A stretch of 64,000 nt of DNA from Aculops lycopersici (Eukaryota; Arthropoda; Arachnida; Trombidiformes; Eriophyidae): NCBI GenBank assembly GCA_015350385.1, contig WNKI01000005.1:1956664-2020663 (forward strand), read 5' to 3'. The position numbers and the translations under genes were made by a program. The notes under the pieces were generated by a model that was given only the letters and a program-made list of their open reading frames with translations, made no database searches and was not told the origin of the DNA. How positions within the stretch are numbered: position 1 is the stretch's first letter; every line of letters begins with the position of its first letter. Shown here piece by piece: positions 22,075 through 31,978 of this stretch.

Positions 22075-22847
22075 GTAGAGATTGAGTGGCGAGAGAGGGA
22101 GAGAGAGAGTGCAACAAGCCTGCTTGCTACTGCAGGTTCAGTTTGCAGCTTGTCTAGCTAGTCTTGGTCTCACTTAAAGTTGTCTCTGTTGTGGTAGTCA
22201 GCTTCCTTACTGTCGAAGGCATCTCGCATCGATGGAGTTGGTGCACTTCGTCTAGCCAGCATCAAGCTTCTGCATCTCGGAACGCGCAGACTCAGAGCGC
22301 AAGTCATCTCAATGCGGTCATGCGGTGGCAAGTCCGCAAAGGTAGCGGTGGTATGTCAGGTTTCTGCAGGTGCTCCTTCTAGACACACGCATAGCAATTG
22401 ATAGTTTCATTGAAAAACTACCGACTGAATGACACGGGGACAGAATCGAAACATATTGTTCGGAGGCGACCACAACTACAAAAACAACTACTACCTTCGC
22501 TACTAAACCAAATAGTAACTCAATGGTCGGATTAAAGCGAAGCTGCACAATACACACGCTCACTTCGGCTACCACAACCCTCTCTTTAGCCTCGGATCCC
22601 AAACAAGCACTACCGAGGCAACAGATACGGCTGCTCAACTTTACGCACTCCCTTTTACACAAACCTCAAGTCCTCGTCAAAACTCTGTAACTTTTAACTA
22701 GCAGAAAGGAAAAGAGGGAGTTGAAGAGAGAAACAAGTACTAGCGACAAACGTTCAGCGCGCAATGAGTTTTAAGTTTCTAGCTCAGAATCGGATTACAT
22801 GATTTGTATTCCCGCGGTGGAAGTTGGCGTCTTCATTACAATCATTG

Positions 22848-22855
22848 TATAAATA
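22848..22855 (+). promoter_or_regulatory. TATA box upstream of the small membrane-protein gene
   Basis: TATAAATA, in a clean context. Transcription would begin near 22878. From there to the ATG at 23304, more than 400 bases, no ATG occurs, which fits a real leader. Confidence 0.55.
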
Positions 22856-23120
22856 TCAAGAGAGTGAGTAGAGCATAGCTTACAACTTGGTGAGACTTTC
22901 ATCTGTGAACTGAGAGCGAGATCATTGATTGCTGATTATTCCTAGCACTTAATTAATTGGGAGGCAGAGCAAAAGTAGAGCAATATAAGAAGACAGGCAA
23001 GCAAGCAGGCAAGAAAACAAATAAACAAACAGCGACAACGATAGCAGATTGCAACACACACACAGAGAGGCAGAAGCATTCAACAAGGGACAACAAATCT
23101 CGCGCGAATTTGCACTCCAC

Positions 23121-23123
<3 letters not shown>

Positions 23124-23157
<34 letters not shown>
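23124..23157. repeat. CT microsatellite in the leader of the small gene
   Basis: About 17 uninterrupted CT units. On the plus strand it is a pyrimidine tract within the predicted leader of the gene starting at 23304. Confidence 0.85.
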
Positions 23158-23161
<4 letters not shown>

Positions 23162-23303
23162 GAGAGGAAAAAACTGCAACAACAAGCACGTGCATCAAAA
23201 TACACCAAATTCCACGCATCAAATCTTATTTACTCAGCACGTAACGAAACGAGGCAACAAAGGTTCATTAGTAATTAGAGAAAACAAATACTTGCGGGCA
23301 AAG

Positions 23304-23576
23304 ATGATTGAGTTAACTAGTTTCCTACTAAAGCATCTCTACGAGATGATGGCTGATAGGGATCAGGATGATCTTGACTCGCTGATGGTTATTATGGCCC
23401 AAAATCAGATTCCAAATTTAATTTGCGACACAATCGTTGAGCTATTGTTTATATTTGTTTCTGTTGCATTGGTCATAGTTATAATAGCGTTATCAGAATT
23501 TTACAGCGATGACATGTCGTGCAGATTCCTCATTGGCTTTGGTTGTCCGCAAAAATCCGTCCAATCTTCGTATTAA
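23304..23576 (+). CDS. Small single-pass membrane protein, family unknown
   Basis: 90 residues from the first ATG downstream of the TATA box at 22848; the bases before it (AAAG) put A at -3, a favourable context. The N-terminal half (MIELTSFLLKHLYEMM, then an acidic DRDQDDLDSL stretch) looks helical. Residues about 45-66 (IVELLFIFVSVALVIVIIAL) form one strong transmembrane helix, followed by a short tail with two cysteines (MSCRFLIGFGCPQ). No signal-peptide cleavage site is evident. I do not recognise the family. It is larger than sarcolamban-type micropeptides, so that link is not claimed. The frame stays open upstream to 23049 without any ATG, so 23304 is the likely start. Support comes from promoter, leader and hydrophobic pattern, not homology. 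Confidence 0.5.
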   Translation: MIELTSFLLKHLYEMMADRDQDDLDSLMVIMAQNQIPNLICDTIVELLFIFVSVALVIVIIALSEFYSDDMSCRFLIGFGCPQKSVQSSY

Positions 23577-24321
23577 TGGAGTTTTATGCAAAAAATTACA
23601 CTAGACATTATTCATTTATCATGATCATATGCCACTAATATATTCATATCGACATGCTAGGCATGTCAGTGATACAAACAAGCGGGAGAGAATGAGAGAC
23701 GGCCCCTAGAGAGGATATGAGACCTAGATAAACCATGCATTTTTCCCTCGCACTGCCCAATGGAAGGAAGAAAGAATAGCGCAAGCAAGATGTTGCAAAA
23801 GAAAAGGAAAGATTATCTCAGAGAATACATTACACACTCTTACCAGAATGGCCATTCTCTATAAGAGATACATTTTCCAACTGGCTCCTGTTCATCGTTG
23901 TAGGTCAGATCAGAATATTTATGATGAAAATATGATGAAATGAAACAAACGACTCCCGCCAGTTACAAGGCAACATGAATTCACTAAGAAGACATTGAGG
24001 TCAGGCATAGCGGGTTAGAGCGGAATAGAAAAGCTTTTTATATAAATACATATATATATATATATTATATACAAATAGTGTGATAAGCAAAAAATTGTAA
24101 TGACACACATACACTCACTCCACTTTCACATCAAATAACTTATTACATCAACTCGTACTCAATCTACCACCTAAGGGGCTAGATTGAGTGCGAGGTAGAA
24201 TAAACCTCTGGCTATGCCAGAGAATTGGTGACGCGATTATTAAAAATCCTCCAGGGCCATGGTGCCAGTAGACAGACCGCCTGTTTTTGTTCCATTATCC
24301 TTGTTTCTAGCCAAAAAATTG
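23577..24321. other. Non-coding stretch between two convergent genes
   Basis: No supported gene. It contains a TA dinucleotide run (about 24050-24068) and a cluster of three hairpins (24154-24222). Confidence 0.5.
24154..24222. repeat. Three adjacent hairpins, one carrying AATAAA
   Basis: Stem 1: ACTCAATCTA (24157-24166) with TAGATTGAGT (24180-24189). Stem 2: GAGGT (24192-24196) with ACCTC (24204-24208). Stem 3: CTCTGGC (24206-24212) with GCCAGAG (24216-24222). The stem 2 loop contains AATAAA (24199-24204), the nearest polyadenylation signal seen for the small plus-strand gene. Confidence 0.55.
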
Positions 24322-27300
24322 CTATCTAACAAAAACGTCCACTAAATTTCTTGCCACATCCAAGAGACTAACAAGACAGTCTTCGTATTTGTCCTTGCAG
24401 GCTGTCGTCGAGCCAGTTCCATTGTTTACGTCAACCCTGTGGGTGAGCCCATAGCCGGCGGCATAGCGATACTTGTTGATCACCTTGTACTCCATGTCGT
24501 CCATACGATCGGTGCTAGTCAAATTGCTCGCCGGAAACAGAAGGCGCAACGTGAACCCAATGGCTCCGTACTTATCCGGCTCATTGTGTGCCTCGCAAAT
24601 GCTTCGCTTGACGCACTCCTGCGGATGCAACCGGGGAAAGTTGGGCAGATGCTCGATTGAACGCTCCACCCAGCCCATCATAGACTCAACGCGACCCTGC
24701 AGGCCAAAGCGGGCGACGATGTTGTTGCCAGCGCCGCCGCCGCCTGTAAGCGAGCGCATATTGAATTCAGGTAGGAGGAGCGCAAACACTGGAATGGCTG
24801 CAGCCAGTAAGCCTGATCCAAAGCCAATTGAGCTGCCTAATGAGTTAGATATCCGGGATTGAGAAGGCGAACGAGGAGAAGGCGAAGGTGGTGGTTGTGG
24901 TGGTGGTGGTGTGGGCAGAGTTATTACGTGTTTTTTTTGTTTGTTTATATAAGATAAGAGGTTGGAATGCATAGTATCGCTTTTCGCAAGCGCAAACCCT
25001 TTGAAACGAACGGGAGGCGCTACGTTCGAGGATCGAACAACAAGTGGTAAATAATGAGTCGCGACAACTAGTCAGTCAGTAAGCTTGGTGTTAGTTGGTA
25101 TATTGTTGCTTTGACGCTCAACATTATCATTCCCCTTTTTCTTTTTCTTTCATTTACCGGCAAACTCATGCTGTTTACTGTCTAAGGAGCACTCTGCAGG
25201 TTAGACACGACAGCAGAGAGAGCGTAAAGTTATCAAAGCAGTGAGCTTATTGAATATAGCAAACTTTTCAAGCTCGTTTAGACTGACGAAAGTCAGCATC
25301 AACGAAGCATCGTAAACTAACCTATGGAATGAAACTAACTATATAACTAATACTATACAACAGAAAAACAAAACAACGGCTCTTTGCGCCAATATTTCCC
25401 TTTCTTTGGATTTGGTGGCTCACGTTTAGGCCGACAACAAAATACAACCGATCGACGTCAATAGCAATGAACTCTCACTCTTTTGCCTCTGCTATTGCTA
25501 CCACTGCTACCACTAGTACCCCATCTGCTGATTACATAAGACTGCAACCGCCCTCCTCTTTCGTTGATAGAGAGACAGTGCACTTGCACTTTTATCTTCT
25601 GGAGATGGAACTATTAACTAGTTGGACGCTCGTAATTATTGTCGCTGCTCACTTGAGTCAAATCATGAAGCTGCGCGAATCACTTCGCAGTGGTTGTCTC
25701 GGCTACCCAAGTCGCGATGAGAAAAAATTGTATGTCTGGCCCCGCCAAGAGTCGTGATAATCATCGAGGCTGCTCACATTGATATGTTTTTGTTCTTGAT
25801 AGTCGTCATCGTAGTCGTCTTAGTCTTGGTCGTAGTGTTGCTGCCCTTGTTGATGACGCTCTCGAGTCTCTAATGAATGCGAGATAAAAAATTTGCGGCC
25901 AAATTGCTGCCACCATGAGTCTATGGTAGTTGCTCTGCTACTTACCTGGCGACACTGCCGATCTCTCAATGACTCCGAGACCCCCGGTGAGCAGATCCTT
26001 TGCGTCTAAGGGATGGTCATGGTTGTGAGTGAGGTTGTTGTTGTCGGCATAGTCGGCACAGTCGGCATAGTTGGCGTCGGCGTCAAGGTTGTGACCATCG
26101 TCGTTAATGTTGGTGTGGAGAGGTGGACGAGATTTTAATGAGTCAAAATATTTTAGTCTTAATGATAACACTGCACTGATTTGTATTAAGAAACAATCTC
26201 GAGTTCAGCTCTAATCACGGTGCTTATCTTCTGATAGAAATACCGGAGTGAGAATGGGGAAGAGAAACTACCCTCATCATCTGAGGAGGATGGAGATGAG
26301 TAGGAAAACAGTCAAAGTTGTCCTCTCAGAACAAAGTTGAAAGTTTTTCGACCGAAAGAGATGCCACCAAGATATAAATATTATCACATAACTTCTGTAT
26401 CGGACGTTCTCTCCTCTACTCGTTAACCTTTGGATTTGCTCGCTTTGTCGCCTCAGTGCGTACACTAATGCCTCAGAATGATTCGTCGCGACATTTGCAC
26501 TTTCCTAACTGAAGAACTCGCTTGTCAGGTTAGACGAAGCCAACAACCCGCCACCATCTTTCACTCAAACCACGAGGAGGAGAACCTCGAGGCGTCATAT
26601 CAGTCAACAGGTGGAGAATGAGTCATAGTTCCTCCTCGCGGCGCATGATTCAAAAGTAGCGTACTTCCTCCTCGCGGCACATGAGTAGAGTATCATAAGC
26701 TCCTCAACAAACCCCTCGGCGCGAAGGCCCATGACTTTTGCTCATTATGACAATAAGACAAGCGAAAGGCTGCGCGGCAAAAATCAAAAACAACTACCGG
26801 TAGTCCGCCTCTAGTCAACTTGCTATGGTGGCTTCGGAGAACAGAAACAAAGTCCCGGACTGGATATTGGTGGATGAGATTGAGATATTAGATACTCACT
26901 TCTAAGAACACGGGCGAGACTTCGTCTTTGGCATCTCTGCTCGGGTTGCGGTTGTTGTTGTAGTTGCTGTTGTTGTCGCTGCTGCTGTTGAATCAGTTGA
27001 GAGGATCGATCCTGAAGCTCTGTTACCTTTAGCGGTACCTGTTGCATCTGGTTTCCGCGTGCTGTTTGTTGAAACGGAAAACTGTACTGCTGCTGATTAT
27101 CAAACTGTGGCTGTCTAGCCTCACTAGCTGCCTGCACCAACCTGTTGTTGTTGTTGTTGTTGCCGTAGTGCTGCTGCTGGCTGCCATAGAATTGGGCGCC
27201 AACAAGTGGCTCGTGTTGTGGCTGAGCTCCCGCCATCTGGTGGGCCGCATGGTTATATGGTGGCTGGGGAAACTGGGAGCCGGCAAGGGGTTGCGGTGTT

Positions 27301-27830
27301 GCTAGTTGCCATGAGCTTGACGTGGAGCGCTTGTAAAATTGGGAGCTGTCATAATTTTGAGATTGAGGTACTTGATACTCCTGTATCCTTCCGTTGGCAT
27401 TTAATTGAGCTCGAATAACACTATTCCAATCAATGGACTCGATGGCTTGCCGACTCGGAGGTGTCTCAAAAAGCGCATCGCTGCTACCGAATCTCGTGGT
27501 CACGCCAATCGCTGGTGGTGCAGCAATATTTTGATTATTGATGTTGGTGGACAAATATCTCTCCTGTCTCAAGCCACTGGCGCCACCACCACCCCCACTC
27601 AAATTTGAACTGGAACTCTGACTGGACGCAAATCTTCTCGGGTTGCTAATTTCAGCTGGCGTCCGGTTCGCTGACTCCACAATTGAAGTGGACACTTTGA
27701 CGTTAACTCGCTGCGTTGGTGACTCAATCTGGCCGCTATCAGGTGGTGACGTTTTTGCCGAGACACTTTTCTGTGCGGACAAAGTAATCGCCAGCACGAG
27801 GTATTTGAGGACTTCCAGCTTAAAGAACAT
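24322..27830 (-). CDS. Secreted Q-rich protein, three exons, family not recognised
   Basis: The proposed exons on the minus strand are 27830-26900, 26170-25946 and 24836-24322, together 1671 bases or 556 residues plus stop. Donor 1 reads AGAA|GTGAGT and acceptor 1 CAGTGCAG|TG. Donor 2 reads CCAG|GTAAGT and acceptor 2 ATCTAACTCATTAG|GC after a long C/T-rich tract. Phases agree at both junctions. The ATG at 27828-27830 opens a signal peptide (MFFKLEVLKYLVLAITL...SVSA). Residues up to about 310 are low complexity (Q, N, S, a Gly run). The last exon holds a hydrophobic stretch (GSGLLAAAIPVFALLLP) and a four-cysteine domain (HPQECVKRSICEAH and ACKDKYEDC). That domain distantly recalls arthropod DM4/12-type secreted proteins; this is a weak resemblance and no function is claimed. 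Introns are 729 and 1109 bases. Confidence 0.6.
26630..26685. repeat. Tandem pair of a 20-base motif inside an intron
   Basis: The motif TTCCTCCTCGCGGC[G/A]CATGA occurs at 26630-26649 and 26666-26685 with a single difference. A degenerate third copy lies near 26701-26735 and an inverted GAGGAGGA near 26572. It sits in the first intron of the three-exon gene. Confidence 0.7.
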
Positions 27831-28155
27831 TCTCTTTGTCTCGACTAAGCTTTCGTTTCGACTCACTGAGATTAAAACCGAGACTTGTTTACTAACACGA
27901 AGAGAATACGAATATAAAGCGGCTTGAGCGACGCGCGGGAATTCCTAGCGGTTTGGCCTTTTGGTCAGTCGGACATCAAAAGCCCGCGTGTGCCACCTAA
28001 GCTGACCTCCGCCGCTGATTTAGTACCAAATTTGCCGCTTGGGGCGCTGCGGAGGTCACCTTACATCTTCGAAGTTCGAACTCAATGTACCGTGTTGTGT
28101 GATGCAAATTTAAATGCAAAAAAAGTTGTTCCGAATTCAGCTCGAATCCTCACAA

Positions 28156-28229
28156 AAAAGATTGAAAATTATTAGGTCGAGGGGGAAAAAGAGGGGTAAA
28201 AATGTGTTTTTAATCTTGAATCACACGGT
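28156..28229 (-). repeat. Diverged repeat, second copy, 3' flank of the perilipin-like gene
   Basis: On the minus strand this begins ACCGTGTGATTCAAGATTAA and aligns with 22005-22074. It includes ATTAAA at 28214-28209, a plausible polyadenylation signal for the gene at 28256-28630. The shared block may therefore be 3'-end sequence. Confidence 0.6.
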
Positions 28230-28255
28230 AATAAAAAGCTCAACTGGTGGTTTCT

Positions 28256-28630
28256 CTATTGCTTTGCCTCCTGCTGCCTCGCGCTCGTGATCTTCTCCTC
28301 GACGTAGTCCATAGCGGAGCAGGCGATCTTGTCGGCCCTAGTGATTGGCTCCTCAAATTTGTCGAGCACCGGCCTCAGCTTGCTAAATAGGAAACCAGCC
28401 CAATTTTCAGCCTTGGTCATGATCTCGCCCACTGTGACATTTGACGACTTGAGCTTGTCGTATTGGGCAAAGCCCATTGCAATGGCCATGCTGACAATTG
28501 GAATCTTGTTAACCCTTTCGACAATCATTGGTGTTGCCCTTGGTCTAAGCTGTTGGTTGTTTCCTCCTTGTTGCTGGTTGTTTTGGTTGGCCATCTTTTT
28601 GTTGTTCTGTTGTTGGTTTTGTGGGCTCAT
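28256..28630 (-). CDS. Short perilipin-like protein (PAT domain only)
   Basis: 124 residues. After a Q/N-rich N-terminus (1-30), the core VNKIPIVSMAIAMGF, YDKLKSSN, then FSKLRPVLDKFEEPI and SAMDYVEEKI matches the PAT domain of perilipins, where the usual sequence reads (V)PIVxSA...YxxLKxSN...KFEKPI...VEEKVP. Perilipins coat lipid droplets and control lipase access. Ordinary perilipins exceed 350 residues and continue with 11-mer repeats and a four-helix bundle. None of that is present here, and the frame ends in AKQ and a TAG right after the PAT core. The start is a clear ATG with a minus-strand TATATAAG box 211 bases upstream. Most likely it is a stand-alone PAT protein; a lost downstream exon is the alternative. 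Confidence 0.6.
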   Translation of the reverse strand: MSPQNQQQNNKKMANQNNQQQGGNNQQLRPRATPMIVERVNKIPIVSMAIAMGFAQYDKLKSSNVTVGEIMTKAENWAGFLFSKLRPVLDKFEEPITRADKIACSAMDYVEEKITSARQQEAKQ

Positions 28631-28840
28631 AATGTGACTTGGCCTGAGAGGATTGTAAAGTTGTGTTGCTGTTTAGTTAGATGGATTCGATCCAATTTAA
28701 GAGAATTGATTTCTGTATTGATTTGGTTTGGTTGCGATTGTCAAATATTATTAAGAATTGAAAGCAGTGCGGTAATAATGAATAACTCGTGCGCTTCTTC
28801 GAAGAAGTGACTGGTGATATGGGAATGGAAAGTTGCGCCT

Positions 28841-28848
28841 CTTATATA
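28841..28848 (-). promoter_or_regulatory. TATA box of the perilipin-like gene
   Basis: TATATAAG on the minus strand, 211 bases upstream of the ATG at 28630. The implied leader is about 180 bases. Confidence 0.5.
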
Positions 28849-30259
28849 CGACTCTCCCTTGGCTACTGCAGATTTGCCATCGAGACTGCATCTACAACCA
28901 CACCAACCACCTCACTCACTTGCTCTTACTCATACTCACACTCACACTCCATCTAGTATCCCTTGTATTCCTCCTATTAAAGGTGGTGGTGGTGGTGGTG
29001 GTGCAGTAGGAGCTACCAAAGCAACAGGAGTACAAATTTCACTGCTCGTGAACATTCAGCTGCCGAGCGGCCGGCCGCCAGCTTTGTAGTCGTTGGCTGT
29101 TGCGACGATGGCCAACAACCACCGATGACTTGTGAGGATGGAGGCAACTAGCGAGGGAAGAAGGAGCTAGAAAAGTGGCGTAGTTGCTGCTGCCTCTGCT
29201 CTTGTCGCGGCAGAAGTGGCGACGACGGCGGAGCATGCAACAGCTAATAAAGCTCAGAGGGAGTAACATCACCAACTACTTGTTGATTTACGCCACCACC
29301 AGCAGCAGCAGCAGCAGAAAGCGAGCTTGCCACTTCTAAACCACAGTATCGCAGCCAATGAATGGGACGACCACGATCCGCGGGTGAAAATTGTTTGCGC
29401 GACTCAATATATTTGCTGTCTATCAGTGATGGTGTTTGCTCTTACTGCCACTAACTCGCTTCCATCCAAACCCATCCAACCTGCACCCGCGACCTTGAGC
29501 CTGCGAAGGCACAACCACTTTTCTCGCGCTCTTTGGATCACTTGCTGCTCGCGTTGCTGCCTCTCAAGTTCAATAATCTTCGAGCTCGTTAATGTTGCAG
29601 CAACTCGCTATAACCACAACCACAACCACCGGCGCTACCAACGCCAAGAGTTGACTTCTCCATACGGTACAAGAAAATTACTTTTCAATTTTTCAGCGCC
29701 TCTAGCGGCATTTCGGTGCCAAATTAGCTGCTGGAGGCACAACGCGGGCCACCGCCACCCGAATGAGCGAGCGGAAAATTTTGCTTGCCGAATAAATGTC
29801 ATCCCCCTCGTTTGCTAGGGTTGAACTTTTTCGCCACTCAAACGCCCGGCTCGGCCAAAAATCCCTGAGCAACGGCAAATCAGGGATTTTGAACTGTTTC
29901 TAGCGCACACAAAACCGCAGCAAAAGCCCAAAAGTATCCTCGACATGCGGTGAAAATTTGGTGGCAAAGTGAGTGAGAAACTTTCGTCCCGGCGAGCGAG
30001 GGGGATGACATTTCTTCACCAATCACCCACTACTCTAGCAACAGGCCGAGTGACGGCGGAGTCCCGCGTGCCACCCAGACCACAACAAAAATAATATCAA
30101 TTATCATTATTGTTATCATATTTATATCATATTTATGAAATGATAATAACAACAACAACAATTAGAACAACCCCCCGATAATAAGCGAACTAGATAAGAG
30201 AGATTATTTGCTAACAAACATTTAAACAAGCGATACCAGCTATATAAATAACGGGCGTC
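28849..30259. other. Non-coding stretch upstream of V-ATPase subunit d
   Basis: No supported gene. It contains (GGT)n at 28982-29003 and (CAG)n at about 29298-29318. Frames across 29327-29818 and nearby lack protein signatures. Confidence 0.5.
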
Positions 30260-31324
30260 ATGTTCAGCTCCTCCAAGTTCAACGTTGACTGCGGATACTT
30301 CGAGGGTTTGGTTCGAGGATTCAAGGATACAATTATAACTCAAACTGATTATGAGAATCTAGTCCAATGTGAGACACTAGAGGATGTTAAGCTTAATTTG
30401 CAAAATACAGATTACGCTGGCTACCTAACCACCGAATCATCGCCCATCACTCCCGCTTTCATCGAGTCGAGAATTCGTGATAAGTTAGTGTTGGAATTTT
30501 TACACATTCGCAACCAAGCAAGAGCCCCACTATCAACCTTCTTGGATTACATTACCTACTCTTACATGATAGATAACGTTGTTCTACTGATCACTGGAAT
30601 CGTCAACAATAGGCCTATCAATGAGCTTGTGGGCAAATGTCACCCACTAGGCAGTTTTGACCAGATGGAAGCTGTAAATGTGGCCCAAACTCCCGAAGAA
30701 CTGTACGATGCGGTCATTGTTGACACCCCACTGGCACCCTTCTTTGTCGATTGCATCAACCAGCAAGATATGAGCGAGTTGAACATTGAAATCATCCGTA
30801 ACAGTTTATTCAAGTCATACATTGAGTCCTTCTACGAATTTTGCAAGGAACTCGGCGGCACTACAGCCGATATAATGTGCGAAATTCTAGCATTCGAGGC
30901 CGATAGACGATGCTTCAACATAACCATCAACTCGCTGGATAGCAGCTTGACTCGAGACGATAGAGCTCGATTGTATCCCACCTGCGGATTGTTGAATCCA
31001 TATGGTCTAGCCATGTTGGCCAAAGCGGAGGACTTTGATCATGTTAGACAGGTGGCCGATTATTATGCCCAATACAAGTTGATGTTTGACGGTCAAGCTA
31101 GCAGCAATGCTGCCGCAGCAAACGAGGGGAAAACTTTAGAGGACAAATTCACCGAGTATGAGGTCAAGCTGAATGTCAATGCATTCATGCAACAATTCAA
31201 CTATGGCGTTTTTTATTCAGTTCTCAAGTTGAAAGAGCAAGAGTTACGTAATGTTGTTTGGATTTCTGAATGCATATCACAGAATCATCGCCAGAAGATT
31301 GATAATTACATACCAATATTTTGA
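30260..31324 (+). CDS. V-type proton ATPase subunit d (V0 sector)
   Basis: 354 residues, against 351 in human ATP6V0D1, so full length. Diagnostic stretches run throughout: NVDCGYFEGLVRGFKDTIIT near the start, LHIRNQARAPLSTFLDYITY at about 80-100, KCHPLGSFDQMEAVNVAQTP at about 130, EILAFEADRRCFNITINS at about 210, and IVWISECI-type QELRNVVWISECISQNHR near the end. Subunit d sits on top of the membrane c-ring and joins V0 to the central stalk of V1, so it is needed for proton pumping into endosomes, lysosomes and secretory vesicles. The gene is intronless. A TATATAAATA lies only 11 bases before the ATG, too near to act as the TATA box for this start. Confidence 0.95.
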   Translation: MFSSSKFNVDCGYFEGLVRGFKDTIITQTDYENLVQCETLEDVKLNLQNTDYAGYLTTESSPITPAFIESRIRDKLVLEFLHIRNQARAPLSTFLDYITYSYMIDNVVLLITGIVNNRPINELVGKCHPLGSFDQMEAVNVAQTPEELYDAVIVDTPLAPFFVDCINQQDMSELNIEIIRNSLFKSYIESFYEFCKELGGTTADIMCEILAFEADRRCFNITINSLDSSLTRDDRARLYPTCGLLNPYGLAMLAKAEDFDHVRQVADYYAQYKLMFDGQASSNAAAANEGKTLEDKFTEYEVKLNVNAFMQQFNYGVFYSVLKLKEQELRNVVWISECISQNHRQKIDNYIPIF

Positions 31325-31519
31325 TAAGCGCACTGTTTATATTTCAGTAACAGAGTCAATATTCAATTCTGAAGTTCACATCACCAAAATGTAAATGTCA
31401 ACGACTCTAGTCTAGATCGAAAGACCAATTGAACAGCATCTAGTCATATAGTTGCATCATTTTTACACAAAGATTGGCACGAACAAATGTCAAGCAACAA
31501 AAAGTTCCCAAAATTACAG

Positions 31520-31640
31520 TGTCCAAAATTTAATCGACCATATTTCGTATCCCCGTGCTTGCCCTGCACGGGGAATAGTGCACTTGCATCGATACGCCAC
31601 TGTCAAAAAAGCGAATTTTTGGCTGGTTAAATTTTGGACA
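31520..31640. mobile_element. Foldback element with 14-bp terminal inverted repeats
   Basis: TGTCCAAAATTTAA (31520-31533) and TTAAATTTTGGACA (31627-31640) are perfect inverted repeats 93 bases apart. Nested inside, CGTAT/ATACG and TCCCCGTGC/GCACGGGGA form an inner stem (31550-31558 with 31566-31574). The left end is preceded by TACAG, like the TA plus CAGT ends of Tc1/mariner-type elements; the right end does not keep that symmetry. A decayed MITE is the best guess; a structured RNA is the alternative. Confidence 0.45.
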
Positions 31641-31978
31641 GACTTTATTATCGAGTCCCAAATGTCATTACCACGAAACATTAAGCAATATCCACAGTAT
31701 TCCGTGTTCAAGATTCCATACCACTGATTCCTCTCCCTCTCAATCTAATACTATTATCTCCAACCACCGCTAGGTAACATGTGGCTGGCTACTTGTAAAA
31801 CACAGTGAGTATACAAGCACCTACATACATTCTAATCAAGTCAAAATGAGCCATGGTTAGTAAAAGAATAAATAATTAGCTTGTGCTCTTCATTGTTATT
31901 GTAATCATTATTATTACTATTATTATTATGATTGCTATGTTCTGTACAACAAAACCAGTTGATTTATGATCAGAGCTA

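Larger units (their letters stand above)
18484..22847. other. Non-coding stretch with hairpins and diverged repeats
   Basis: 4.4 kb without a supported gene. Small frames exist on both strands but show no family signature, and the one checked in detail (21623-21997) opens at GTG. Structures that stand out are listed separately: a palindrome at 18796-18815, a perfect hairpin at 19375-19410, a near-perfect hairpin at 21455-21489 and a diverged repeat at 22005-22074. Local composition is AT-richer than the homeobox regions. Confidence 0.5.

Noticed and set aside
23049..23303. Upstream in-frame extension of the small membrane protein (85 more codons)
   Set aside because: It begins at TTG, contains no ATG, and is partly encoded by a CT microsatellite. 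The first ATG at 23304 is the credible start.
24862..24972. ATG-initiated proline-rich start for the last exon of the Q-rich secreted gene
   Set aside because: The C/T-rich tract, CTAAC branch-like motif and TTAG acceptor right after it indicate that this is intron; phase also matches the upstream exon.
26823..26899. Read-through end of the Q-rich exon (codons after RVLR)
   Set aside because: It follows a good GTGAGT donor and has no features; an intron is more likely than coding sequence.
30240..30249. TATATAAATA just before V-ATPase subunit d
   Set aside because: It lies 11 bases before the ATG; a start site about 30 bases downstream would fall inside the coding sequence. Probably leader sequence.
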